From NCBI RefSeq assembly GCF_004115085.1, contig NZ_QXJP01000003.1, positions 1-64,000 of the forward strand: DNA of 64,000 nt. The letters are read 5' to 3'. The stretch is from Longirhabdus pacifica (GTDB lineage: Bacteria > Bacillota > Bacilli > Paenibacillales > DSM-105158). Both the position numbers and the translations under genes were made by a program. Shown here piece by piece: positions 1 through 9,007 of the stretch; the first letter of the stretch is position 1; the number at the start of each line of letters is the position of its first letter. The notes beneath the pieces were generated by a model, which saw only the letters and a list, made by a program, of their open reading frames with translations, made no database searches and was not told where the DNA came from.

Positions 1-256
1 AGCTTTCTCCAAGCATCACTATTCTTTTATCTTCAAGAACTTCTTTTAAAAACTCTAAATCACTGTAATCTTTACTGTCCAATGAAATAGATTGAATTTC
101 ATTCGTCTCGTTCACCTCGGTTGTCTCATCTTCATTTTCTATAATGTTTTTGTCTTCTGTGTCTGTTGCCTCTTGTTCTGTACAGCTAGATAAAAGAACA
201 ACCACACATATTAATAGCATCGCATATAAACCTTTGGATATTGTTGAGTTTTTCAT
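1..256 (-). CDS. Erythromycin-esterase-like lipoprotein, N-terminal fragment (cut by window edge)
   Basis: Reading the minus strand from an ATG at 256 gives a lipoprotein signal peptide with a lipobox ending in Cys25 (LLSSC). A long acidic linker rich in Glu, Asp and Asn follows, then the motif DKRIVMLGES, where the frame runs off the window. That motif is the start of the erythromycin esterase / succinoglycan-biosynthesis-regulator-like fold (EreA-like family), in which a metal-independent esterase or hydrolase domain follows. The start has an AGGAGA ribosome binding site at normal spacing. The protein would be exported and lipid-anchored on the outer face of the membrane. The substrate cannot be deduced, and most of the domain lies outside the window, so the family call rests on a short segment. 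Confidence 0.7.
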   Translation of the reverse strand, partial: MKNSTISKGLYAMLLICVVVLLSSCTEQEATDTEDKNIIENEDETTEVNETNEIQSISLDSKDYSDLEFLKEVLEDKRIVMLGES

Positions 257-611
257 ATACACATCTCCTATTAAATTAGAATAAACTTGACACTCAATAT
301 GGTTGATATGATGGTAATACTGCAATAGTGACACCCTTACAATTATTTATCATATGTTCGTATGTACCTGTTACTATCATGTGTGATTCAAATTTCCGTC
401 CAACAAACATAAATTACAATTAAATTCTATTATAAAGGAATTTTATTCTAAATATTAAATTTTTACAAGAAAGAGACTAAAAATTCGAATAAATTTGGTA
501 TGCAAAAAAGCCCCGCTAATACAAGCAGAGGCTATAACTACATCCCTTACACAAAAACACCTAGTTCATAAGACAAACAACCATCATATTAATTCGCTAT
601 GATTACAACCG
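257..611. other. Intergenic region, 355 bp
   Basis: AT-rich stretch between the start of the lipoprotein gene and the stop of the serine hydrolase gene, both on the minus strand. It contains the terminator at 504-533. The remainder presumably holds the lipoprotein promoter, but I see no convincing -35/-10 pair. I find no reading frame with a ribosome binding site. Confidence 0.6.
504..533 (-). terminator. Rho-independent terminator after the serine hydrolase operon
   Basis: On the minus strand a hairpin with AGCC/GGCT ends and an imperfect CT-rich/GG-rich upper stem is followed by six T residues. It lies about 80 bases past the stop codon at 612. Confidence 0.6.
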
Positions 612-1643
612 TCAATCTATTATAGCAGGAAGAATATATTGCTCTAGCAGTGGCCATCTTTCTTGTGGATTTTGGATTGTCTTTGATGTCATCACGACCA
701 CGAGATCTTGATGTGGAATACAAAATATATGATTACCACCGCTTCCCGCTGCCGTATACGCTACTTGATCTTCCAATTGAATTAACCACCAAAGGTATCC
801 GTATTTATTTTCATTCATGGCAACCGAATCTCTTATCCATGTGTCCGATATGATCTGCTTATTGTCCCATTTCCCATGATTTAAATATAAAAACCCAAAG
901 CGAGCTAGATCACGAACGGTTGTTGTTAATCCCCACCCACCGGTTGTAATGCCCTGCGGATCGTTAACCCAACCGTTCAGCTGATCTCCAAACAAATCTT
1001 TCATTCCAAACGACTTCATGTACGCATCTTCTATCTCCTTCATCCCTATGTGACGAAATAAATGATAATTAGCAAATGCACATGCGGACATCCCCGTCGT
1101 AGCAGTAAGGATAGCAGACAGTAAGTGTGTCCCTGCCGTACTATACTGAAACTTTCCTAACGGAAGCTTGTTATCCAACTGTTTCAAAATATAATGCACC
1201 CAGTTCTTTTGTCTGGCTAGCCGATCAAACGGTTCATGCTTCCAAGGGAATGGAGCTGTCATCATAAGGAGATGCTTGATCGTTATGCACCGTAAAGACA
1301 TGGAACTAGAGGGAGTGATCGCTTCAGGAAAAAACTCTACTATTTTTTGATCTACACTATCGATATACCCTTTATCTAGTGCTATCCCAATAAGCGCAGA
1401 AATCACGCTTTTTGTCAGTGATGCTACATGTTGTGTATCGTGCATAGAAAAGCCGTTAAAGTATTTTTCATATGCGATATATCCCTTACGAATAACGAGG
1501 AGTCCCGTCATATTTTTATAATGACTATTTATCATGTATTTCATATTCTCTATCTTTTGTGGATCCATCCCTACATCTTCAAGTGATGCGGTCTTCCACT
1601 CTTCCGTCGGCCAGTAGTCCCTTTCATAGATGGAGGTCATCAT
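612..1643 (-). CDS. Serine hydrolase of the beta-lactamase class C / penicillin-binding-protein fold
   Basis: This 343-residue protein has the Ser-x-x-Lys nucleophile motif at 75-78 (SLTK), a Tyr167-Ser-Thr element in the place of the YxN motif, and a glycine-rich GSGGNH strand near residue 297 in the position of the KTG/HTG box. No signal peptide is evident, so the product is probably cytoplasmic, unlike true secreted beta-lactamases. Members of this family include esterases, D-aminopeptidases and acyltransferases, so the substrate is unknown. The start codon overlaps the stop of the upstream UvrA-like gene in an ATGA arrangement, which indicates translational coupling. It is the last gene of a four-gene leftward operon and is followed by a terminator. 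Confidence 0.85.
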   Translation of the reverse strand: MMTSIYERDYWPTEEWKTASLEDVGMDPQKIENMKYMINSHYKNMTGLLVIRKGYIAYEKYFNGFSMHDTQHVASLTKSVISALIGIALDKGYIDSVDQKIVEFFPEAITPSSSMSLRCITIKHLLMMTAPFPWKHEPFDRLARQKNWVHYILKQLDNKLPLGKFQYSTAGTHLLSAILTATTGMSACAFANYHLFRHIGMKEIEDAYMKSFGMKDLFGDQLNGWVNDPQGITTGGWGLTTTVRDLARFGFLYLNHGKWDNKQIISDTWIRDSVAMNENKYGYLWWLIQLEDQVAYTAAGSGGNHIFCIPHQDLVVVMTSKTIQNPQERWPLLEQYILPAIID

Positions 1644-4099
1644 GATAGACGTAGATACCTCCCTATAATTGAATTTGGATTATCTTTTAATGTATCCGGT
1701 GTTCCTTCTGCAATAATTTCTCCTCCACCTGCGCCTCCATCAGGACCGAGTTCTATTAACCAGTCACATGCAGACAGAACTTCTGTATCATGTTCAATGA
1801 CGATGACGGAATTCCCTTTTACTACTAACTCATCTAATAAAGACATTAATTTAGCGGTATCGTATAAACTTAATCCAACAGTTGGCTCGTCTAAAATATA
1901 TAGCGTTTGTTCTTTGCGCCTTTTCCCTAGTTCCTTTGCAAGTTTTACACGCTGTGCTTCGCCTCCACTCAGCGTAGGAGTAGGCTGACCTAGCGTCATG
2001 TATCCCATACCCATGGAATGAAGAATGTTCAATGTTGCAATGATAGCTTTATGATCTGCAAAAAAAGTAATGGCTTCCGTAATGGTCATGTCTAGAATGT
2101 GAGCGATATGTTTCCCTTTATAGGTGACAGATAAAACTTCATCATTGTATCGTTTCCCATGACAGTCTTTGCACGTAGAATAAATGAAGTAATTTCCTCC
2201 TAACCATTGCTTTTCCTGTCCATTACCTTCACAAGTCGCACAAGCCCCTTTCGTGTTAAATGAAAAATGACCTGCCGTTAAATGTTGCTCTTTAGCTTCA
2301 GGTTGTTCCGCAAATAGTTTCCGTACTTTCTCCCATATACCAATATACGATAGAATTGTAGAATTTTTATTTCTTCCAATAGGAACTTGAGAGACTTCAA
2401 CGTAGTCTGATATGTGTGTTACGCCTTCCAACGCCCCCGCTTCTACTGTATTTCTTTTCCCATCTAATTGCTTCTTATAAAAAGCATCCTCTGCGTAGGT
2501 TTCGTTATCGACTTGTTGATGAAAATGGCGGTGAAGCAATGAAACTAACGCGTTTGATATTAGGGAGCTTTTCCCACTTCCAGACACACCTGTGACACCA
2601 ACAAGCATGCCAAGCGGTATCGATGCCGTAATATGTTTCAGATGATGTATATTCGCTCCGCTGATCGTAAGCTTAGGAGTATGTTTTGTCATAACCATGG
2701 ATGGATTGGTTCTAGTTGTGATTTTCGTTTTCCCTGAAAAATAGGGTGCAGAAATAGAATGGGTAGATTGCATAAAACCATCTACACTGCCTTGATACAC
2801 AACCTGTCCTCCTTCCACTCCCGCTTTCGGACCAATTTCAATGATATAGTCTGCCATTTCTATTGTTTTCTTGTCATGCTCCACCACGATCACCGTATTC
2901 CCGAGTTCCTGAAGATGTCGTATAGATTGAAGTACTTCCAGCTTTTCACGTTCGTGTAATCCTGCAGTTGGTTCATCTAAAATATATATCATACCATCCA
3001 TTTTTGATTCTAGATGATCATGGAGAAAGACCCGCTGCAGCTCGCCTCCGCTAAGACTTGGTAATTCCCGATATAAAGATAAATGTCCTAGACGTATTTT
3101 AATTAAACTATTCATTTTTTGGAGGATGTCTTGCATCATAACATATTCACGTTTTGCCGTTTCTTTCATTTCTTGCTGTTGTCTGTCTTCCTGCTCTAGC
3201 AAATTTACAATAAAATGTTTGAGGTCTGTCAAGGTCATACTTGCTAATTCACCAATATGCTTTCCATTTAGCGTTACATTTCGTGCTTCTTCTCCAATTC
3301 TAAACCCTTGGCATGCAGTGCACTCACTAAGTTCAAATAGCCCACCTGAGTTGTCCCCGTCTTTTACAAAACGATTTTCCAAAATTCTGTGTAAGCAATA
3401 ACTACGATGTTGGCTATTACTTTCTACGTACTGTCCATATAAAATGTCTAATTTCACTTCATCTGGTATGACGGTAAATGGCATATCAATATAGTCTGCA
3501 AACTTTTTATAAAACAACTTTAAATACCCTGGTTTAGGATTTACAGTATGGAGGACTTGCTTCAGGGTCGTATGCTCATCAGGAATTAATGTATTTAAGT
3601 TAATTTCAGCATATGTTCCCTTACCCGAACATCGAATACACATTCCATTCGGGTTGTTATATAAAAAGTAACCAACAGGTAAAGATTCTTCTACATGCTC
3701 ACATTGTGGGCATGTAAAGTAGCTATCTAGCATGGTGCCACATACACTACAGCTAATCTCTCTTTTCATTGCAAAAAGCAAAGCCATCATCTTGAGGATG
3801 TTCGTTTTTGTTCCTACAGTAGAACGTGTGTTTCGCTGACGTATCATATTCTGCTGCACCGCAATAGTAGGGCTTATTCCAGCTATGTGATCAAACTTAT
3901 CTTCTTCGACCAAAGCCGTAAACACACCTAAAGACTGTAAATATTGTTTACGACCTTCTTCAAAAATAATATCGAATGCAAGACTGGATTTACCCGATCC
4001 GCTTACACCTGTCATCACAACTAACTTGTTTTTTGGTATGGAAATATCTATTCCTTTCAAATTGTGAAGTCGTGCACCTTGTATGACTATGTTTTTCAT
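1640..4099 (-). CDS. UvrA-like tandem ABC ATPase (not the repair UvrA)
   Basis: The 819-residue protein has two ABC modules, each with a P-loop (GVSGSGKSSLAFD near residue 32, GVSGSGKSSLISN in the second half) and signature motifs LSGGELQRV and LSGGEAQRV. Cysteine pairs of UvrA type are present (CSVCG, CPQC, CIRCSGKG, CTAC, CATC, CKDCHG). It is over 100 residues shorter than canonical UvrA (about 940-960), as expected for the UvrA2/DrrC-like branch, which has been linked to resistance against DNA-binding drugs. The gene sits between an AraC/GyrI-type regulator and a serine hydrolase, which favours a drug or stress response role over housekeeping excision repair. DNA binding and ATP hydrolysis are predicted from the family; the ligand is unknown. 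Confidence 0.88.
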   Translation of the reverse strand: MKNIVIQGARLHNLKGIDISIPKNKLVVMTGVSGSGKSSLAFDIIFEEGRKQYLQSLGVFTALVEEDKFDHIAGISPTIAVQQNMIRQRNTRSTVGTKTNILKMMALLFAMKREISCSVCGTMLDSYFTCPQCEHVEESLPVGYFLYNNPNGMCIRCSGKGTYAEINLNTLIPDEHTTLKQVLHTVNPKPGYLKLFYKKFADYIDMPFTVIPDEVKLDILYGQYVESNSQHRSYCLHRILENRFVKDGDNSGGLFELSECTACQGFRIGEEARNVTLNGKHIGELASMTLTDLKHFIVNLLEQEDRQQQEMKETAKREYVMMQDILQKMNSLIKIRLGHLSLYRELPSLSGGELQRVFLHDHLESKMDGMIYILDEPTAGLHEREKLEVLQSIRHLQELGNTVIVVEHDKKTIEMADYIIEIGPKAGVEGGQVVYQGSVDGFMQSTHSISAPYFSGKTKITTRTNPSMVMTKHTPKLTISGANIHHLKHITASIPLGMLVGVTGVSGSGKSSLISNALVSLLHRHFHQQVDNETYAEDAFYKKQLDGKRNTVEAGALEGVTHISDYVEVSQVPIGRNKNSTILSYIGIWEKVRKLFAEQPEAKEQHLTAGHFSFNTKGACATCEGNGQEKQWLGGNYFIYSTCKDCHGKRYNDEVLSVTYKGKHIAHILDMTITEAITFFADHKAIIATLNILHSMGMGYMTLGQPTPTLSGGEAQRVKLAKELGKRRKEQTLYILDEPTVGLSLYDTAKLMSLLDELVVKGNSVIVIEHDTEVLSACDWLIELGPDGGAGGGEIIAEGTPDTLKDNPNSIIGRYLRLS

Positions 4100-4143
4100 T
4101 CCATCACCTCGTAACCTTAAATTGTTTCAAGGAAGGAAAATGG

Positions 4144-5070
4144 CTACAGTGATTTTATAGGTAAGTAAATGTCGATCTTACTTTTTTTCTCCGGATGTGT
4201 CGCAGGGTCATTCTGATACACTTCAAACACCGCACCTTGATCTGGCTGAAGTCCACTTTGGGGAAGCCATTCACTATACATATAGTCCCAAGCATAGTGG
4301 TATTCATGCGCTTTTAATGTAAAATGGAAAATAGCGTAATCTCTTGATGGAATCGTGATATAACCGAATGGATCATGCTCTTTACCTTTTTGTGAAACAG
4401 AGAGACAAATGCTGGTATGGAGGTGCTCTTCTTCCGTAAATGCTGGATGATCATGATAGATGACAAAAGGTCTACTTTGATCAGGATGCATCATTTTTTT
4501 TACTTGGGCCAAATGAAAAAGCTTTTTTAACGATACTGGAAATGAAGCAGCTAACTGCTTGTACGTGCCTTTGTGCCTGACATAGATAGCGCGTATCTCT
4601 TCTATGACCCGTAACTCCACGCTAGGCTTTTCTACACTGACATTTTCCTTCCTGAACGTCATTGCTTCATCATTGTAGCTTGGTATAAAAATATTGGCTT
4701 TGCCATTCTTGCTATCCACTTTACCGTGCTTGCTAAATTGCTGTCTCGCTTCAGAAGCACTCATGCCGTAATGTTTTTTATACGAACGTGCAAATACAGC
4801 AGAATCTGAATAACCTAATTCTGTTGCAATTTGGGTGATACTCATCATAGGGTTATGTAAAAGTAAACTTGAAGCTCGTTCTAATCTGATGCGATTAATA
4901 TAGCATAACAGCGTTTCCTTCATCATCCCTCGGAAAATCCTACTAAAATGAAACTTAGAAAATCCCGAAACGTCCGCAAGGATATCCACCGTGAGATCGT
5001 CATCTAAATGGGTCTCAATATAATCTTGTACTTTATTGATACGTTTTTGATATTCACTATGTATGTCCAT
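4144..5070 (-). CDS. AraC-family regulator with GyrI-like effector-binding domain
   Basis: The first 105 residues form the double helix-turn-helix of AraC/XylS regulators (GFSKFHFSRIFRGM and the second HTH around TELGYSDSAVFARSYKKHYG). Residues 150-308 match the GyrI-like / BmrR-type small-molecule binding fold, which often senses cationic drugs. The architecture is that of Rob- and SoxS-like resistance activators. The AGAGGAG ribosome binding site fixes the ATG at 5070. The gene lies 15 bases after the nucleotidyltransferase gene and 44 bases before the UvrA-like gene, so it probably regulates its own operon. The direct repeats upstream of the operon (5662-5671 and 5706-5715) are candidate operators. 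Confidence 0.9.
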   Translation of the reverse strand: MDIHSEYQKRINKVQDYIETHLDDDLTVDILADVSGFSKFHFSRIFRGMMKETLLCYINRIRLERASSLLLHNPMMSITQIATELGYSDSAVFARSYKKHYGMSASEARQQFSKHGKVDSKNGKANIFIPSYNDEAMTFRKENVSVEKPSVELRVIEEIRAIYVRHKGTYKQLAASFPVSLKKLFHLAQVKKMMHPDQSRPFVIYHDHPAFTEEEHLHTSICLSVSQKGKEHDPFGYITIPSRDYAIFHFTLKAHEYHYAWDYMYSEWLPQSGLQPDQGAVFEVYQNDPATHPEKKSKIDIYLPIKSL

Positions 5071-5085
5071 ATATTATTCTCCTCT

Positions 5086-5634
5086 TCATAACCACGGATG
5101 GTCTTTGTACAATGTTTTTAGTGCGTGAGTAAGCCAACTTTTTTGTTCATGATACAGTTTCTCGAATACATGGTTAAAATCTTGTATATCTTTAGATCTT
5201 GGCTGTTTAGATTTATAGAGCAATGCAATTTCAGGACTGAGAAATGGTACTTCTTCTTTTGTATATAAAATCGTTTTTTGTAACTCTCTTATGATACGAC
5301 TGTCCCTGCGATACACCCAAACATCTTCTGTTTTTTCGTTTAGCAATATTTCTATTTTTTCACTCTTATGCTGTGCATACGTTTCATGTATGGGGAGAGG
5401 CAGCCATTCGTTCTCATCCCATGAGCTTATTACTCCATTAGCTACTTTCGTAAACACCCATCCACTTAAATATTGTTTTAAACCCTGTTGATTTTCCCGA
5501 AAAATAATAATTTCAATATCATGATGATGTCTTGTTACTTTGTTTAAAAACAAATCGATGGACCAGCCACCCGCTATAGCCCATGGATGAGGGTAGTTTT
5601 TCATACGTTGATACAAGTTGGAGCAGATTTTCAT
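5086..5634 (-). CDS. Nucleotidyltransferase related to aminoglycoside 2''-adenylyltransferases
   Basis: The 182-residue protein shows the nucleotidyltransferase core: AGGWSIDLFLN near residues 20-30, the HHHDIEI metal-binding segment near 36-42, and a C-terminal LLYKSKQPRSKDIQDF motif. This pattern is typical of ANT(2'')-like and LinB-like adenylyltransferases and of many uncharacterised Firmicute relatives. It would transfer an adenylyl group to a small molecule or protein, but the acceptor cannot be inferred. The start follows a GAGGAG ribosome binding site. It is the first gene of the leftward operon that also encodes an AraC/GyrI regulator, a UvrA-like ATPase and a serine hydrolase, which together suggest a response to a toxic compound. 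Confidence 0.75.
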   Translation of the reverse strand: MKICSNLYQRMKNYPHPWAIAGGWSIDLFLNKVTRHHHDIEIIIFRENQQGLKQYLSGWVFTKVANGVISSWDENEWLPLPIHETYAQHKSEKIEILLNEKTEDVWVYRRDSRIIRELQKTILYTKEEVPFLSPEIALLYKSKQPRSKDIQDFNHVFEKLYHEQKSWLTHALKTLYKDHPWL

Positions 5635-5661
5635 TTGTTAATCTCCTCATCTTTTATTCGC

Positions 5662-5715
5662 TTCATCTTGTTTTCTATGAAAAAAAATGATTTTATTTAC
5701 ACTTTTTCATCTTGT
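5662..5715. promoter_or_regulatory. Pair of 10-bp direct repeats upstream of the resistance-like operon
   Basis: The sequence TTCATCTTGT occurs at 5662-5671 and again at 5706-5715, 44 bp start to start, close to four helical turns. The repeats lie just upstream of the first gene of the operon that encodes an AraC-type regulator. AraC proteins commonly bind spaced direct repeats, so this is a candidate operator. The link to the regulator is inference. Confidence 0.35.
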
Positions 5716-5857
5716 CTATTATTATAGAATGGCAAATGTGTGCCCATCATAAGCGGTTTAACCAATTAGCAACGATATAAGTCAATCGTACAAACCATCT
5801 GAACGTCACTGTATATACTATAGTGTTATTTACCTTAAAAGGATGTGACACGAAACG

Positions 5858-6706
5858 ATGCAGTTAACAAAAAGGTTATGTATGAAATTTGGTGAAATCA
5901 TTGGCGGAGAAGTGATAGGACTTTCTGCATTACCTGAGTATTGTGGTGTAAGAGTTTTTCGTACGTTCAAGGTCTCGATTCTAGGAAGAAATAGCACCTC
6001 TCCATTAGATAGTATCTTTTGGTTTCAAAGTACTAAAATTCCGGGTAAGACGTTAAATTTAGGTTTCTTAGCCCTATTAGAAAAAGAAGTTGCCCCTATT
6101 GTTCGCTTATTGACGAAGCAAAACATTACCGTGACTTCCATTGAACAAAAATATCTTTTCTCCAAACCTAATATGATCAATGTCTTCTTTCAATCCGTAG
6201 AAAACCCTTTTCAATTTGCTAAAAAAATGAGAGTCATTGTAAACAAACTACCATTTATCCATAAAAGACCAACGCCGGGACCAAGCAGAAACAAAAAGTT
6301 TAGAATATTATGTAAACAATTCAATAACATTATTGGTGGATCGCCTAATGTCATTGGAGATTGGTGTGAATCTGTAAAAGAACGAGATATAAAGGTTACT
6401 GTTATGGGTATTCCAACTACAATACTAAGTACAAGACTTCTCGCATTCTCCTTCCAATCTGTAGATGCCAATGGTCGAGCGCTATGTATCGGTATGGTGA
6501 CATTAAAAAGAAACGAAACGAAACGGTTTTTAGCTGTCCTAAATAAACAAGCAAAAACGATCCCCTCCTCTCTTTATAGTCGTTGGTTTATCAAACCGAA
6601 TTTAATTTATCTTAATTTTGTTCGCATTCAAAAGCCACTTGTCTTTGCTAAACAGATGAATCAAGCTGTGAAAGTATTGAACGACCATCACGCTTGTAAG
6701 TGTTAA
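5858..6706 (+). CDS. Tandem DUF1259 (LppY/LpqO family) protein
   Basis: The 282-residue protein consists of two copies of the DUF1259 fold (about 1-130 and 145-275). Each carries the pattern 'glycine, then L-x(2)-E-V/T, then P-x-I/L-I-x-(Y/F)-x-x-F, then ending in F-A-K-x-M'. Compare GFLALLEKEVAPIVRLLTKQ with GMVTLKRNETKRFLAVLNKQ. No signal peptide or membrane segment is visible. The family has no established biochemical role. Both copies lack the histidine-rich turn (V-T-A-L-H-x-H) found in many members, so any metal-binding function may be lost. Transcription is opposite to both neighbours, so it stands alone. Confidence 0.7.
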   Translation: MQLTKRLCMKFGEIIGGEVIGLSALPEYCGVRVFRTFKVSILGRNSTSPLDSIFWFQSTKIPGKTLNLGFLALLEKEVAPIVRLLTKQNITVTSIEQKYLFSKPNMINVFFQSVENPFQFAKKMRVIVNKLPFIHKRPTPGPSRNKKFRILCKQFNNIIGGSPNVIGDWCESVKERDIKVTVMGIPTTILSTRLLAFSFQSVDANGRALCIGMVTLKRNETKRFLAVLNKQAKTIPSSLYSRWFIKPNLIYLNFVRIQKPLVFAKQMNQAVKVLNDHHACKC

Positions 6707-6767
6707 AGCCGACATATGAATCTATCTTCTATTATGATAGTGAACCCGCGTTGCTGATCCATATCGT

Positions 6768-7136
6768 TTAACGATGACGACTTAAATGCTCATGTCTTAA
6801 CTTCCAACCTTCTTCTTCATCTTTCAAAAATACATTCGTCGCTCGCCCGCTACCCTTAACAAATTCACCATCTATATATCCTTCGTAATGATAGGTGTAA
6901 ATGCACGTTGCAGAATGATCATCCACAGTTATCCACTGAATGTCACTGGCACCATAAACTTCTTCTTTTATCGTTTCCCATGCTTGTTCAAAAAACTGCT
7001 GTATGTCCTCCATCGTCGTACAGCTTTTACCTGTAAACCAGTACACCGCATGAGGATGAAGAAGTTTTTTTACGTTGTCAAAATCATGTGTATTGGTTGC
7101 TTCAATATAGCGCTGTAACGCTTGTTCGTGATTCAT
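6768..7136 (-). CDS. NTF2-like (SnoaL/DUF4440-type) protein
   Basis: This 122-residue protein starts with the typical helix EQALQRYIEATNTHDFDNVKKLLHP and continues through the cone-shaped alpha+beta barrel, ending in the GWKLRHEHLS strand. NTF2-fold proteins of this size act as small enzymes, ligand binders or immunity-like subunits, and the sequence does not show which. The AGGAGGT ribosome binding site fixes the ATG at 7136. It is monocistronic and converges with the DUF1259 gene. No signal peptide is present. Confidence 0.8.
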   Translation of the reverse strand: MNHEQALQRYIEATNTHDFDNVKKLLHPHAVYWFTGKSCTTMEDIQQFFEQAWETIKEEVYGASDIQWITVDDHSATCIYTYHYEGYIDGEFVKGSGRATNVFLKDEEEGWKLRHEHLSRHR

Positions 7137-7342
7137 ACTGTTACCTCCTATGATTCTTTCATTATTGCCTCCTTACATGTATTCGATAAATGTTGTCCAT
7201 TTCTTTTTTTTATTTTTTTCTTTTATTTTCTAAATATTAGTATTTTCCCATTTACATATCTTTCATTAAAATTTAAATAAGCAAACTCCTTATGACATCC
7301 ATATGATAATAAGATACCAATAGAAAAGGAGTGCTGCATCTT

Positions 7343-9007
7343 ATGTCACCACCCTATGAAAGGAAGACGTTCAAACTCAATCCACAGCAAAACAATGGAT
7401 TATTGGGATACTATTTTAAGGATAAAGATTTAAATGACCTCGCTTTCACGAAAGTAGATTCTACTGTCGATTTCGATTGGAAAGGAGCTTCTCCTGATCC
7501 ACAGCTAAGCCATGATCGCTTTTCTATACGATGGATGGGAACGGTCACCCCGCTATACAGTGAAGTATATACCTTTTATGTCGCTAGCGACGATGGTTGT
7601 CGACTATGGATTAATGATCAATTGATAGTGGACAGATGGGTAAACCAGGGTCTACAGGAATGGAGCGGACAAATTCTCGTTGAAGGTAACCAGCCACAAC
7701 AAATTAAATTAGAATATTATGAAGATACTGGAGATGCTAGAGTCTACTTAAGATGGTCAAGTCCTTCGCAAAGCAAAGAAATTATTCCTACTACTCAACT
7801 GGCTCCTCCTTCTGCACCGCCAGATCACAATACATTTCCACACGTTGTGGATGCTAGGGAATTTAACGCTATACCGATAGAAGAAGTTGCTAATTTCGAT
7901 AGTACAGAGGCGCTCAATAATGCGATTGATAGTGCCGTAACAGAAGGACTGCCGTTATTTATTCCAAAAGGCACGTATCGAATTACAGATAGTTTAGTGG
8001 CTGCCTCTAATCAAGTGATGATATACGGTGCTGGGGCAAAAAATACCGTGATTAGGGCAGATGATAATACGGCTTATGACGGACTTATCGTTGGGACAGA
8101 TGAACCAAGTGGTGTCGAACCGAGTGGATTTGTTAGAGATTTATCTATCGTTGGCAAAACAGCTCGTCCATCTGGTTTCAAAGCAGGCTTAAAATTAAAT
8201 GCGATGCGTTCTTTTCAAGTACAAAATGTATTTGTAGACAACTATGACATTGGTTTCGATCTGATTAACAATTGCTATGGCAGTTATTTTATAATGCCCA
8301 GGACGTGGGCTGGCGTGAATGTAGGAGTGAACCTGCGAACAGGTCCACAGAGTGGAAATGACATTCAATTTTATAATGGATGGTTCGTCGGTAATATTGC
8401 AGCCGTTCATGTGTCGAATGACAGCGGTGGATTTCAATTTTATGGCGGTCAGATGACTTCTGGTTGGTACGAAAATAATATCAACGACGAGAGAGGGGTC
8501 ATTACGTTAGGGAAGGATTATATTACAGGTCGCATTGGCGGAGTCGGGAACTTCTCCGTGGATGGTGTGAATTTAGAAGGGTTTAAACTATGTTGGGCTA
8601 TTCGCTGTTTTGATACCGCAAAAGCGACATTTCGCAACGTAGGCATGCAAGCCAACGATCCTTCCATCCCTGCTATTGGCGTGTTTAAAAGTTCACTGAT
8701 GGCACAATCTCGCATTGTATTCGACCGTTTTCAAGCCAATGGAAATTATTCCAATGCTAAATTAATACAAGTCGATAATACGTATGCCCTTGCATCCATA
8801 ACGGAAGTGAACTGTGGTTACGGTGGTTCCATTCAAGGACAAGGAACGTTTGGCGGCAGCATGCTCGTACAATCTGAAATCGATATTGGGCAATCTTTAT
8901 TTCGAAAAGATTACAGTCAGTTATTAATCGGATCGATCCTTCTCAGAGACAATAATGGTGCACTAGAGAAGTCTTCCGATTGGGGAACTACTTGGTCATT
9001 GCTATGA
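7343..9007 (+). CDS. PA14 domain plus right-handed beta-helix protein (possible glycan-binding or spore-surface protein)
   Basis: The N-terminal 15-155 or so form a PA14 module (GLLGYYFKD, RWMGTVTPLYSEVYTFYV, DDGCRLWINDQLIVDRW, VYLRWSSPSQ), a carbohydrate-binding fold. Residues from about 170 form a pectate-lyase-like beta-helix (DSTEALNNAIDSAV, LFIPKGTYRITDSLV, VMIYGAGAKNTVIRADD), as in GH55-type and phage-tailspike-like proteins. No signal peptide is visible, as is common for spore coat or exosporium proteins loaded from the mother cell. The GTG at 7331 lies within the ribosome binding site AAGGAG, so the ATG at 7343 is preferred. The last 20 bases overlap the 3' end of the convergent manC gene, tying it to the polysaccharide cluster; it might bind or trim that polymer. 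Confidence 0.75.
   Translation: MSPPYERKTFKLNPQQNNGLLGYYFKDKDLNDLAFTKVDSTVDFDWKGASPDPQLSHDRFSIRWMGTVTPLYSEVYTFYVASDDGCRLWINDQLIVDRWVNQGLQEWSGQILVEGNQPQQIKLEYYEDTGDARVYLRWSSPSQSKEIIPTTQLAPPSAPPDHNTFPHVVDAREFNAIPIEEVANFDSTEALNNAIDSAVTEGLPLFIPKGTYRITDSLVAASNQVMIYGAGAKNTVIRADDNTAYDGLIVGTDEPSGVEPSGFVRDLSIVGKTARPSGFKAGLKLNAMRSFQVQNVFVDNYDIGFDLINNCYGSYFIMPRTWAGVNVGVNLRTGPQSGNDIQFYNGWFVGNIAAVHVSNDSGGFQFYGGQMTSGWYENNINDERGVITLGKDYITGRIGGVGNFSVDGVNLEGFKLCWAIRCFDTAKATFRNVGMQANDPSIPAIGVFKSSLMAQSRIVFDRFQANGNYSNAKLIQVDNTYALASITEVNCGYGGSIQGQGTFGGSMLVQSEIDIGQSLFRKDYSQLLIGSILLRDNNGALEKSSDWGTTWSLL

Noticed and set aside
612-1643. Calling the serine hydrolase a beta-lactamase
   Set aside because: The fold fits, but there is no signal peptide, the YxN motif is altered and many relatives are esterases; resistance function is unsupported.
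1640-4099. Calling the tandem ABC protein UvrA of nucleotide excision repair
   Set aside because: It is over 100 residues shorter than UvrA, has no uvrB neighbour and stands in a regulator-led operon; UvrA-like is the safer name.
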